A program made the position numbers and the translations under genes. Shown here piece by piece: positions 25,798-33,836 of a DNA stretch of 64,000 nucleotides. Where the stretch lies: positions 3,900,501 to 3,964,500 of the forward strand of contig NZ_JAFIBU010000001.1 in assembly GCF_017833255.1 (NCBI RefSeq), in the 5' to 3' direction. The DNA comes from Paenibacillus sp. PvR098 (lineage in GTDB: Bacteria; Bacillota; Bacilli; Paenibacillales; NBRC-103111). The stretch's first letter is position 1; each line of letters opens with the position of its first letter. The notes beneath the pieces were generated by a model. It was given only the letters and a program-made list of their open reading frames with translations, did not search any database and was not told the origin of the DNA.

Positions 25798-27294
25798 TTA
25801 ATAGCCTCGTTCATCCTTAAGCTTATAGTGGCGTTTGTCCTTGTACATTTCTTGATCGGCCAGCTCGATCATTTCATCAACTGAGACTTTCATGCCAGGT
25901 TGATACTGGAATAAGCCATAGCTGACCGAAACGTCATACGGTTTGCTGTCCGATTGATTGATGTGGTTCAAATCTCCGCGTATTCGTTCCCATATGTTGT
26001 AGACATCGGATGGGTTATTATGGAAAATAATGATAAATTCATCGCCGCCATGTCGGAAAAGAAAATCGTTCTGCCCCAGGTTATTTTTTAAGACTTGACT
26101 TGCGATAATGATCAAGTGGTCGCCTTCGGCATGACCGTATCGGTCATTAACCTCCTTCAGATTGTTGATATCTACGAAACAGACGATAAACTCTGTTCCT
26201 TGCTTTTGAGCGTGAATAAGCTCATTGTGCAGCAAATCCATCCCTTGTCTTCGGTTCATGACACCGGTCAGCGCATCGATGGAAGCGTGCTTTGTAAGCT
26301 CATCTTCCATTTTTTTGAGTTCCGTAATATCGGTTATGCCTGCCAGAACACACTTTTCGTTTTCGTAGTCCATGATTTCATAATTGATCATAGCCCATTT
26401 GTTCATGTGGGGGGATACTTTTAGTTTGCAAACATAGTTTTTAATACTGCCTGTTTGGGTTAACTCTTGAATGAGGGTAAGTCTCTCATCCCCATCAGGA
26501 TAGGTGACCGTTGCATCAAGCTTATGGATCTGACTTGGGTAAATCCGGAAAAACTCTACAGCTTTCGGATTAATCAGAGCGATGGAGTCATCCTTTATTC
26601 TGGAGAGAACCAGAGGGTAAGGGTTAACAGTAAACAGTGTTCGGAAATTCTTCTCACTTTCTTTCAGTTTTAGATGCTGAATAAAATCTTTTCTTTTGTA
26701 ATTATAGAAAGCATATGCGATGAAAAAAGCGATGACGGCCGTCGCTGTTGTATTAATCTGCTTCATTGTAAACGTATATTCATCTTTGCTTACTTTAGAA
26801 AGCAGCACCAGAAAAACCATGTGATTGAACAAAAGGATAATTAGAAAATTCCGCGGTTTTAAAGGAATAACCACGGCAACGCTAATCAGGATGATGATGT
26901 AGGCATCCACATTTCCTGTCAAGCCTTGGCTGTTAATGGAAGAGAGAACACCCATCAAAATATACATGGCGGCATAAGTGTTTATAAGGAAAGTAGGCCA
27001 GGTGGAATGTGAGAACGAGTCTTTATGTTGATAGATTCTGTATATATACAGGAATATGATGGACACAAGGGGACCGGCTATGTGTATGGTAATGAGCGTA
27101 TATCGAAAGGCCGAATGTTCCAGATCTTTTAGCAGGATAAAATCGGTATAAAAATAATAAGGGTAAAAAAGAATTAGAATGATGGATACTATTCTGATTC
27201 GATCCAGTATGTGAAGAAGATGCGATTTTGTAAAAAGCAGGTTCTCTTCTGATGTTAATGAAGACGAGGAATGAAATAAACGCAATTCAATCAA
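25798..27294 (-). CDS. Membrane diguanylate cyclase with PAS domain
   Basis: Makes the second messenger c-di-GMP. About six hydrophobic segments cover residues 25-200, a PAS domain lies at about 205-330 (FRTLFTVNPYPLVLSRIKDDS), then a GGDEF domain at 335-490: DALTGVMNRRQGMDLL, FVDINNLKEVNDRYGHAEGDHLI, and the active loop RHGGDEF. I see no RxxD inhibitory site directly before it. The start is uncertain: TTG 27294 is two bases after AAAAAGG, while an in-frame TTG at 27285 has better spacing. No EAL domain is encoded nearby. Confidence 0.88.
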   Translation of the reverse strand: MIELRLFHSSSSLTSEENLLFTKSHLLHILDRIRIVSIILILFYPYYFYTDFILLKDLEHSAFRYTLITIHIAGPLVSIIFLYIYRIYQHKDSFSHSTWPTFLINTYAAMYILMGVLSSINSQGLTGNVDAYIIILISVAVVIPLKPRNFLIILLFNHMVFLVLLSKVSKDEYTFTMKQINTTATAVIAFFIAYAFYNYKRKDFIQHLKLKESEKNFRTLFTVNPYPLVLSRIKDDSIALINPKAVEFFRIYPSQIHKLDATVTYPDGDERLTLIQELTQTGSIKNYVCKLKVSPHMNKWAMINYEIMDYENEKCVLAGITDITELKKMEDELTKHASIDALTGVMNRRQGMDLLHNELIHAQKQGTEFIVCFVDINNLKEVNDRYGHAEGDHLIIIASQVLKNNLGQNDFLFRHGGDEFIIIFHNNPSDVYNIWERIRGDLNHINQSDSKPYDVSVSYGLFQYQPGMKVSVDEMIELADQEMYKDKRHYKLKDERGY

Positions 27295-27368
27295 ACCTTT
27301 TTGTATGATGTATGTTGTATTTTATCATAAATATCATAGTATTGTGTGATTTTTCCAGCATTAACTAA

Positions 27369-27854
27369 AATATACCCAAGGACCGTCCGGAGACTCATAA
27401 ACCCTTCTACGAACAGTTGAGACGAATTGCTCCTACAGTCATATTGGAATTTACGACAGACTGGCGTATCAATAATGAAACCGTAGCGCTTATGCGGTTA
27501 TATAACCAAAAAATTAGAGTGCAGGGTTTAATCGATCACCCATTGAACGAATTGCTGTACTCCGATCTTGGATTAAGGCTGGGGAGCTGTGTGCCGTTAA
27601 ACCAAATGAGCAAGGAATTTGAGCTGGATAGCCTGCCTCCTTTTCAGACCGACCATCTCTTTATTAGTCCACGTCAGGCTAAGGCGGGGGAAGACGATGA
27701 AGCCTATGCAAGCCTTCAACAATGCGCTGTATGGAACGCGACCAAAGCGGTTTGGAACAAACGGACTCGGTTGATTCCCAATTGGATCGGTATGAGCTGG
27801 TCACCGGTCGGAAGAAATCAGATTATGGATGAATTGTTGGAGTGGCAGGCTTAA
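27369..27854 (+). pseudogene. Remnant of a siderophore-binding-protein-like domain (C-terminal part)
   Basis: The frame is open from 27369 to the stop at 27852 and reads as coding well before any good start (PETHKPFYEQLRRIAPTVIL). The content resembles the C-terminal lobe of ferri-siderophore binding proteins, as also fused to AraC regulators in Paenibacillus: LNELLYSDLGLR, LDSLPPFQTDHLFI, QQCAVWNATKAVWNKRTRLIPNWIGMSWSPVGRNQIMDELL. There is no SD, no signal peptide and no first lobe, so I call it a 5'-truncated relic. The family assignment is by pattern only and moderate. Confidence 0.55.
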
Positions 27855-27869
27855 GGCGTTACCGTTTCT

Positions 27870-27902
27870 AAGGCCGTGGGGATGTGTCCTTACGGTCTTT
27901 TT
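27870..27902 (+). terminator. Terminator after the binding-protein remnant
   Basis: AAGGCCGT (27870-27877) pairs with ACGGTCTT (27892-27899, one G-U) and runs into TTTT. It is a surviving piece of the former gene. Confidence 0.65.
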
Positions 27903-28069
27903 CGTGGTTGAACAGCGAAAACAAAAGGATTTTGGCAGTCATTAACGAATGCTTTATCAGAAAGGAAACCCATGTGATCGGTTTCTAAAAGACATGGACT
28001 TGGGAACAGCTTTTGCGACAATTTGTCCCCATTGAACTTAGATTGATAATGAGCGAGGTGAACAGGCAC

Positions 28070-28498
28070 ATGCTTGAGATTTTGAAAGGGCTGCAGCAAT
28101 GCTGGATCAATAAAGGACGAGCCGCGTTAGCGACGATCGTGCAAGTGGACGGCGCGGCATACCGACGTGAAGGAGCAAGGTGTCTGGTCTTGGAAAGCGG
28201 AAGCATCTTCGGTATGCTCAGCGGCGGCTCTTTCTGTTCGCAGTCCGGACTTACGAGCAATACCGTAAACGGCGTTGCCGTAAAGGTGCTCGTGGAGGCA
28301 GTGAAACCGAGGCCTAGACAGCTTCACTCCCCTATCGGATTGGGTATCGGGGCCGAATCAACGGAGGATACCGCTTTAAGCATTCCTTCCAAGCTGGCTT
28401 GCCACAAGAATGCACGCGGCGGTCAATCTTTGCTAATACGTAAGGAGCCCTTGCAGGAACGGCCGCATGCGGATGGGCTTCTTGTGGTGAACCTATGA
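28070..28498 (+). pseudogene. xdhC-like gene with large internal deletion
   Basis: XdhC/PucA proteins (about 330 residues) insert and protect sulfurated molybdenum cofactor in xanthine dehydrogenase. Here only 142 codons remain. The N-terminus is normal (LKGLQQCWINKGRAALATIVQVDGAAYRREGARCLVLESG, GMLSGG) and the C-terminus is normal (LHSPIGLGIGAESTEDTALSI), but the central Rossmann portion is missing and the join reads SFCSQSGLTSNTVNGVAV. GAGGTG lies before ATG 28070. It overlaps the MobA-like gene by four bases. The product is probably non-functional. No xanthine dehydrogenase gene is nearby. Confidence 0.7.
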
Positions 28499-29091
28499 AA
28501 CCATCGATGTGGTTAGTCGTTCTTGCTGCCGGTTATTCCAGACGGATGGGGACCCGAAAGCTCCTGCTTCCGATCGGGAAGGAATCGATGCTCCGTTACA
28601 TGGCCCAAAAAGCCTTGCAGATCAAAGCTGCCGGGGTCGTGGTTGTCGTTAATGCCGAATTTCCCGAATTAGCTGCCGACATTCAAGATTTACCTCTAAT
28701 TATACTTTCCAATCAGGAGTCCCATCTCGGAATGAGCTCTTCCCTCCGTTTAGCGGTGGATTACCTTACCCGCATTTCGGCGGATGCAGGGTGCGTTCTT
28801 CTGGCCGACCAGCCGGGCATCGATCCGTCCGTTATCGATCAGGTACTGCAGCGTTACGAGAATACCGGAGCGCCGATTGTCCAAGCCGCTTATCAAGGGA
28901 AGCCGAGCCACCCCGTATTGTTTGGACGATCGGTATTTCCAGAACTGCAGCAGATTTCCGGAGATCAAGGCGGGCGAGAGATCATCAAGAAGCATTCGGA
29001 GGAGCGGCAGCTCATCCATGTGCAGAAAGCCGAGCCGGAAGATATCGATGTATATGAGGATTACCAGAGATTGAAGGGACGTTTCTACTAA
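28495..29091 (+). CDS. MobA-like nucleotidyltransferase (MocA/PucB type)
   Basis: Probable molybdenum cofactor cytidylyl- or guanylyltransferase. The N-terminal nucleotide-binding signature is LAAGYSRRMGTRKLLLPIG, followed by LSNQESHLGMSSSLRLAVDYL, the metal-binding LLADQPGID and GKPSHPVLFGRSVFPELQQISGDQGG. 198 residues, full length. It starts within the last codon of the decayed xdhC gene (ATG overlaps its TGA), showing they were one operon, as pucA-pucB in Bacillus. The gene itself looks intact, but without its neighbours its use is unclear. Confidence 0.85.
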   Translation: MKPSMWLVVLAAGYSRRMGTRKLLLPIGKESMLRYMAQKALQIKAAGVVVVVNAEFPELAADIQDLPLIILSNQESHLGMSSSLRLAVDYLTRISADAGCVLLADQPGIDPSVIDQVLQRYENTGAPIVQAAYQGKPSHPVLFGRSVFPELQQISGDQGGREIIKKHSEERQLIHVQKAEPEDIDVYEDYQRLKGRFY

Positions 29092-29137
29092 ATAAAATAA
29101 GAATCGAATCGGTCATCCGATGTAACGTTTGGTGAGC

Positions 29138-29281
29138 ATGGTAAATCGTAATTTGAAGAAAGCGAATGTGGATGTGCATACGAGAGCACTTGCTAAACAT
29201 TCGGTAGAACAGAAGGGTGAGGTTAACGTCACATTCGAGGCGGCTGAGAATGCCATGGGTATAGGCATTCATTCGTCGTGA
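29138..29281 (+). CDS. Short open frame of 47 codons, unrecognised
   Basis: MVNRNLKKANVDVHTRAL... to ...AMGIGIHSS. Composition looks protein-like (Lys, Glu, Val, Ala), but the SD (GGTGAG) almost touches the ATG and I know no relative. It fills the gap between the MobA-like gene and the terminator at 29301. It may be a chance frame or a gene fragment. Nothing else is seen in 29092-29300. Confidence 0.2.
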   Translation: MVNRNLKKANVDVHTRALAKHSVEQKGEVNVTFEAAENAMGIGIHSS

Positions 29282-29300
29282 GAGCAGATGTAAAAATATG

Positions 29301-29346
29301 GATATCATAAAGGGGATAGCGTATGCTGCATCTCCTTTATGATATC
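29301..29346 (-). terminator. Strong terminator after the multi-PAS kinase
   Basis: GATATCATAAAGG pairs perfectly with CCTTTATGATATC, extended by a G-U and a GAT/ATC for 17 bp in all. On the minus strand it is followed by CATATTTTTAC, so it ends the minus-strand kinase. Confidence 0.75.
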
Positions 29347-29391
29347 ATCTTATAGGTTCATCACTTTTGTTTCCTATGAGCTGGGTTTAGC

Positions 29392-32052
29392 TCAATCCCG
29401 GTGGGGCAAGAAGGGGGACGCGGCTCCACAAGGCAGCGTGAACCGGAACGTGGAGCCCTGATGTTCCACACTCTCAGCCCAGATGGTTCCATTCATTAAC
29501 TCAACCAACTTTTTACATATGGCGAGCCCGAGTCCCGTTCCTCCATATTTACGGTTCAGAACCGGATGCAGCTGGGAGAAGGATTGGAACAGCTGTCCCA
29601 TTTTGTGAGTGGGGATCCCAATTCCAGTATCGATCACCGCAAAATCCAGGATCAGCACTCTCTCGTTTGAAGCAGGATGCTTATCTATCGTGAGCTGGAT
29701 ACTTCCTCGGTCCGTAAATTTAAGCGCATTCCCGATCAAGTTGACCAGGACCTGACGAATTCTCAGAATATCTCCCGTCACCATCACAGGGAGATCGGAG
29801 TGAATACGGCAGCTTAATTCAATGTTCTTCTCATTGGCCTTCGGTCTAAGCAATTCGACGATTTGATTTATTGTTGGCCTGAGTTCAAACAATTCCATGT
29901 TTAAAGCCATCTTACCGGCTTCAATTTTGCTAAAATCAAGCGCTTCGTTCAAAATATAAAGAAGCGAGTCGCTGCTTTGGCGTATGATGTCGGCGTAGTC
30001 CCGCTGCTCGTCCGTAAGTTCAGTATCAAGGAGCAGATCAATGATACCTATGATACCGTTCATGGGAGTACGTATTTCATGGCTCATCATAGCCAGAAAT
30101 TCCGATTTGGCTTGGGTGGCGCGTTCAGCCGATTCCATAGCTTTGATGATTTCTCTTTCGTTGGTAATGTCCTTGAACACGACCACCGCGCCCTTGATTT
30201 CTCCTTTTTGAATAATGGGATTGATATTGTATTCCACCAAAAAGCTTGACCCGTCTTTTCTCCAAAAAATTTCCTCCTGTACGGAGCGGGGGCGGCCGTC
30301 CTGTGTCGTCAGATAGATCGGGCATTCTTCGACGGGGTAATGGCTGCCATCGGGTTTGGTATGATGGAAGCTCTCATGGTTGATCATACCTTTAAAATCG
30401 GACGGAAGATAACCTAGCATGTCCGAGGCGGCCTGATTGAGGAAGGTGGTGTTTCCTTGAATATCGATGCCGTAAATTCCTTCGGAAACGGCACCAAGAA
30501 TCAGGGCATGCTCCTTGCTAAGCTTCTCGATTTGATTTACGTACTGCTTTTGTTCGGTAATGTCATTGGCAATACCGTATACGCCCACGATTTCATGATC
30601 CACGATGATCGGCACATTCGTTACGCTGATGTGAATTCGTTCTCCGTTTTTGCGGATGATCACAGTCTCGTATTTTTGCGGGTAGCCCTGTTTGGCCAGT
30701 TCATAATACTTCATCGTTTTGGACAGATAGCTGTCATCAATGATCGGCTGGAATGTTACCCGTAGGAGCTCTTCTTTGTTGTATCCTGTCAGTTCCTCAA
30801 GATTGGAGTTAACCGTCAAATAACGTCCTTCCAGATCCAATGAATATACGCTTGCCGGATTGTATTCGAATAAAGATTTGTAGCGCTGTTCGCTTTCTTG
30901 AAGGCGCTGCTCCGCTTCTTTACGGTCTGTTATGTCTCTGGAGATCGCTACGATTTCTTTGATCTCCCCCATGTTCGTATATCTACCGGTGCTCTCAAAC
31001 CATATATAACGCCCGTCTTTTCGGCGGATCCGATAACCGACCGTATACATCCCCCGAGACACGAGATTAGTTGATAAATAGGTGTTGACCGCATCGATAT
31101 CATCAGGGTGAATATGATCATAGGCGCTGGTGCCGATAAGCTCCTCCGGTTCATAGCCTAGGAGCGTTAGTCCTGATGGCGAAGCATATAAGAAGGTCGC
31201 CTGCTTGTCGGCCGTATGTGTTGATATGAAGTCCAGGGAATTCTCCGAGATAAGCCGATATTTCTTCTCGTTTTCCCGGACAAGATCTTCCATGCGTTTG
31301 CGTTCCGTAATATCCCGGCCAATAGCCAGAATCTTCTCAATTTCTCCCTCCTCGTCCCGAATATGTTTTACCGTGGTTTCAAACCAGACGTAATGGCCTG
31401 ATTTATGAAGAATCCGGGCAGTGGAGAGATATTCGTCGGAAGTGTGCGGGAAATTGGCCGCGGCGTCCTCCGGGTGGTAAATATCAAGAAAATTCGTTCC
31501 AATGACTTCTTCGGGTTCATAACCGAGCAGCTTGTGCACGGAAGGAGAAATGAATTGACAAATTCCCTTCGGTGAACTATATGTAATGATATCTTGTGCA
31601 TTCTCTGAAATCAGCTTATAGAGACTTTCTGAATGCTTAAGCCTTTTTTCGGCTTCTTTCTGGAGCGTAATATCTTTGGCCAGTCCATAGGCGCCGACGA
31701 TCACCGAGTTCAAGATGATCGGTACATAAGTAATCGATACATCGATGACCCTCCCGTCTTTGTGCATAAAATCAATTTCATAACTGGTTGGTTTACCCTG
31801 TAATGACTCATGAAAGCAGCACTCTCGTAAGTGAGCATTGCTATTGTTATGAAGAAAGAGATGCTCCTGCTTCAGATGTATAAATTCCTCTACGGTATAT
31901 CCCGTGATCCGCTCGGTTGCGGGGTTTGCATCAATGTAATTTCCCTCCACATCCATCACATAGATGGCGTCGGGGTGGTTGATGTATAAAGACTTGTAGG
32001 TTCCGCCTTCTAAAATTGCTTGTTTTAGTAGTGACGTTTTGTCCTCTTCCAA
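29392..32052 (-). CDS. Sensor histidine kinase with five PAS domains
   Basis: Soluble-looking sensor kinase: no membrane segment is seen. Numbered from TTG 32052 (886 residues), PAS units occupy roughly 15-135, 140-255, 260-380, 385-510 and 520-650, each ending in a DIT-type motif ([38 protein letters not shown]). Then a HisKA domain ([16 protein letters not shown], phospho-His) and HATPase domain with [18 protein letters not shown], and [10 protein letters not shown]. No receiver domain is attached, and no response regulator gene is adjacent. AAAGGA lies eight bases before TTG 32052; the upstream Met at 32139 has no SD. Ligands (haem, flavin, redox) cannot be told. Confidence 0.88.
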   Translation of the reverse strand: MEEDKTSLLKQAILEGGTYKSLYINHPDAIYVMDVEGNYIDANPATERITGYTVEEFIHLKQEHLFLHNNSNAHLRECCFHESLQGKPTSYEIDFMHKDGRVIDVSITYVPIILNSVIVGAYGLAKDITLQKEAEKRLKHSESLYKLISENAQDIITYSSPKGICQFISPSVHKLLGYEPEEVIGTNFLDIYHPEDAAANFPHTSDEYLSTARILHKSGHYVWFETTVKHIRDEEGEIEKILAIGRDITERKRMEDLVRENEKKYRLISENSLDFISTHTADKQATFLYASPSGLTLLGYEPEELIGTSAYDHIHPDDIDAVNTYLSTNLVSRGMYTVGYRIRRKDGRYIWFESTGRYTNMGEIKEIVAISRDITDRKEAEQRLQESEQRYKSLFEYNPASVYSLDLEGRYLTVNSNLEELTGYNKEELLRVTFQPIIDDSYLSKTMKYYELAKQGYPQKYETVIIRKNGERIHISVTNVPIIVDHEIVGVYGIANDITEQKQYVNQIEKLSKEHALILGAVSEGIYGIDIQGNTTFLNQAASDMLGYLPSDFKGMINHESFHHTKPDGSHYPVEECPIYLTTQDGRPRSVQEEIFWRKDGSSFLVEYNINPIIQKGEIKGAVVVFKDITNEREIIKAMESAERATQAKSEFLAMMSHEIRTPMNGIIGIIDLLLDTELTDEQRDYADIIRQSSDSLLYILNEALDFSKIEAGKMALNMELFELRPTINQIVELLRPKANEKNIELSCRIHSDLPVMVTGDILRIRQVLVNLIGNALKFTDRGSIQLTIDKHPASNERVLILDFAVIDTGIGIPTHKMGQLFQSFSQLHPVLNRKYGGTGLGLAICKKLVELMNGTIWAESVEHQGSTFRFTLPCGAASPFLPHRD

Positions 32053-32097
32053 AACCGACTTCCTTTCTATATGGTATTTGTTTATAGGAAACTGCAA

Positions 32098-32111
32098 GGG
32101 TATACATACCC
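32098..32111. promoter_or_regulatory. GTATACA-containing palindrome upstream of the multi-PAS kinase
   Basis: GGGTATACATACCC contains GGTATACA, a 7/8 match to the TGTATACA element found at the gntR promoter and both catabolic clusters. It lies 46 bases before the kinase start and 145 bases from gntR. It may be a weak site for the same regulator. Confidence 0.25.
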
Positions 32112-32219
32112 ACCCGGCGGCTTCTCTTCTATTCATCATACAATGATTCTTGCTTTGCGGAAAGATGAAATACGTCTTGGAGGCTTGTTGTCGATATTTT
32201 AATAAGATTCTGAAAATGA

Positions 32220-32264
32220 TTGACTAAAATATCCCGTGGACGGTATAATGTACGGTGTATACAC
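32220..32264 (+). promoter_or_regulatory. gntR promoter with GTGTATACAC operator
   Basis: TTGACT (32220-32225), an 18-base spacer, TATAAT (32244-32249), then the perfect palindrome GTGTATACAC at 32255-32264, placed at the predicted transcription start. This is an ideal position for autorepression by the FCD-type regulator it drives. Confidence 0.7.
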
Positions 32265-32296
32265 AAAGAATAGAAATAAAAGAAAGTGTGATCACA

Positions 32297-32953
32297 ATGC
32301 CTCGTTTTAATTTAAAACCAATCGATAAACAAATAACAACAAAAGAGAGAGCATATAACGAAATAAAAGATGTAATTTTAAACGGGTATATTTCGTCAGA
32401 GGAAATATTCACCGAGGTGAAGCTGGCCGAATTGTTAAATACATCCCGTACGCCTGTTCGGGAAGCGCTTCAAGATTTATTGAAAGAAGGCTTAATTGTT
32501 ACGATTCCCCGAAAAGGGATGGCAGTACGTAACGTAACGGAAAGTGAAGCTGAACAAATTTTCTTGCTGAGAACTACGATTGAAAGCGAAGTCATTAAGA
32601 AATTGACTGAGATGATTACTCCTGAGCAGCTGGAGCAGCTTAGACAAATTTATCAAAATCAAGAAGAAGCGATGCAGCAGGATGATGAAATTGCTTTCAT
32701 CAGCTTGGACCAATCCTTCCACATCACATTAACTAAATTTGCAGATTATCATTTGATTGAGCAGGTATTATTAAACTTGCATAATTTATCCCAATTGATT
32801 GGTTTGAGAGCGATTAAAAAGAGGAATCGGATGAAGGAGGTTTTAGCAGAACACGAATACATTATCCTTTGTATGGAAAAGAAAAATTCTGATTTGGCGG
32901 CAAAGGCCATGATCCATCATTTGAGTAAAACAAAAGAATCGTTGAAAACGTAA
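32297..32953 (+). CDS. GntR-family regulator with FCD ligand domain
   Basis: Transcription factor of the FadR/VanR branch, usually sensing a carboxylic acid substrate of the pathway it controls. The N-terminal winged helix reads TKERAYNEIKDVILNGYIS, VKLAELLNTSRTPVREALQDLLKEGLIVTIPRKGMAV. The FCD domain (about 80-215) keeps Asp and His positions for a metal-bound carboxylate: SLDQSFHITLTKFADYHLI and the EHEYIILCMEKKNSDLAAKAMIHHL end. I use ATG 32297 (MPRFNLKP); the earlier GTG at 32255 lies inside the operator. It heads the first catabolic cluster. Palindromes of the TGTATACA type recur at 33771, 57377 and 57423, so it likely controls both clusters. Confidence 0.9.
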   Translation: MPRFNLKPIDKQITTKERAYNEIKDVILNGYISSEEIFTEVKLAELLNTSRTPVREALQDLLKEGLIVTIPRKGMAVRNVTESEAEQIFLLRTTIESEVIKKLTEMITPEQLEQLRQIYQNQEEAMQQDDEIAFISLDQSFHITLTKFADYHLIEQVLLNLHNLSQLIGLRAIKKRNRMKEVLAEHEYIILCMEKKNSDLAAKAMIHHLSKTKESLKT

Positions 32954-32992
32954 TCAAGTATAAAAACAGTAACACGAAACCCATATCATAAT

Positions 32993-33007
32993 TTGTAAGC
33001 GCAGTCA
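32993..33007 (+). promoter_or_regulatory. cre site (CcpA) of the first catabolic cluster
   Basis: TTGTAAGCGCAGTCA matches all fixed positions of WTGNAANCGNWNNCW. It lies 87 bases before the -35 element of the following promoter. The upstream position would suit a CcpA site, though cre sites this far upstream more often act weakly or as activation sites. Confidence 0.6.
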
Positions 33008-33094
33008 ATATGGGAAAAGACATAACATAGTTCGACAAAATTTTACAAATTTCTACTGTATGTTAGGTAACTTTACATGAAAACGAAAAATATG

Positions 33095-33123
33095 TTGACA
33101 AGACTTTCGTTCTATATTACTAT
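33095..33123 (+). promoter_or_regulatory. Sigma-A promoter of the first catabolic operon
   Basis: TTGACA (33095-33100), 17-base spacer, TACTAT (33118-33123), followed by TTATTCC. The same layout and sequence recur at 57288-57316 before the second cluster. The remaining leader to the first gene is about 175 bases without a gene, with an ATCCACAATA stretch (33181-33190) that also occurs in the second leader. Confidence 0.7.
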
Positions 33124-33304
33124 TTATTCCATCAAGACTTGCTGTTACTGAATGCATATAAATCGACAAGTTTTGCAGTCATCCACAATAGGTCGAGCAA
33201 TTCGATTCCGGATTTTTCCTTCAATACACGTTTTTATTCCAAATTACACTAGTAACTGATAGTCAATAACATAAACGCTGATATTCGATAAAGGAGAGAT
33301 ATAC

Positions 33305-33757
33305 ATGTCTAAAGTTTTAACAGAGTTAACTCCAGAAATAGTTGAAGCTTTGCAAGGGCAGACGATTGTGCTGCTCAATGTGGTGGAGAAGGAAAGCGGG
33401 GCCATTTATTCGACAGCATTGTCCTGGGTATTTGCTGTAAATGCATCAACCGTTCGCTTCGCAATCGATGCGAAATCCGACTTTATTAAAATTATTGAAC
33501 AAGATCCGTCAGTGCTTATGAACTTTGTGGCGCAGGAATCGGTTTTCTCCTTAACTGGTAAAGCTTCTGTAAAGGTGGCTAAAACAGAAGAGCTTACTTT
33601 GAAGCTCGCCTTGCTGGAAGTTGAAGTAGAAGGTATCCGAGATATCATCTTCTACGGCGGTAAAATTACGACAAAGCCTGAATTTGTTAAGACGTACAAT
33701 GCAGATTTGGCTAAAAAATTGGATAATGAAGTCAAGGAAGCCATTTATAGCGTTTAA
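33305..33757 (+). CDS. Pyridoxamine 5'-phosphate oxidase-like (split-barrel FMN-binding) protein
   Basis: 150-residue split-barrel flavoprotein-like protein: LLNVVEKESGAIYSTALSWVFAVNASTVRFAIDAKSDFIKII, with Ser/Ala-rich strand positions typical of FMN-binding PPOX folds. Known PPOX enzymes oxidise PNP/PMP, but this short group has no assured function. As first gene of an operon with an HpaB-type monooxygenase, it might supply or handle reduced flavin in place of an HpaC reductase, which is not encoded here; this is inference. AAAGGAGAGAT precedes ATG 33305. Confidence 0.75.
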   Translation: MSKVLTELTPEIVEALQGQTIVLLNVVEKESGAIYSTALSWVFAVNASTVRFAIDAKSDFIKIIEQDPSVLMNFVAQESVFSLTGKASVKVAKTEELTLKLALLEVEVEGIRDIIFYGGKITTKPEFVKTYNADLAKKLDNEVKEAIYSV

Positions 33758-33770
33758 TTTTAATTTTCAA

Positions 33771-33778
33771 TGTATACA
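33771..33778. promoter_or_regulatory. TGTATACA element between the PPOX-like gene and hpaB-type gene
   Basis: ATGTATACACG, identical in core to the gntR operator. It sits inside the operon, 66 bases before the monooxygenase start, so it could act as a roadblock or control an internal promoter. Confidence 0.45.
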
Positions 33779-33836
33779 CGACACAGTGCACAAAAACCAA
33801 AATCCAATTTCACCTTCGGAAAGGAAGAATATAATC

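Noticed and set aside
25599..25820. Plus-strand 73-codon frame between yheC/D-like and diguanylate cyclase genes
   Set aside because: No SD before its start or the inner ATG 25727, overlaps both the spore gene start and a palindrome, and resembles no family.
29012..29308. Minus-strand 98-residue open frame
   Set aside because: Rich in Leu, His, Arg and Met runs typical of antisense shadows, no SD, and it overlaps the MobA-like gene end.
33684..33836. 51-residue extension of the HpaB-type protein
   Set aside because: It overlaps the end of the PPOX-like gene and crosses the operator, while ATG 33837 has a good SD and starts the conserved domain.
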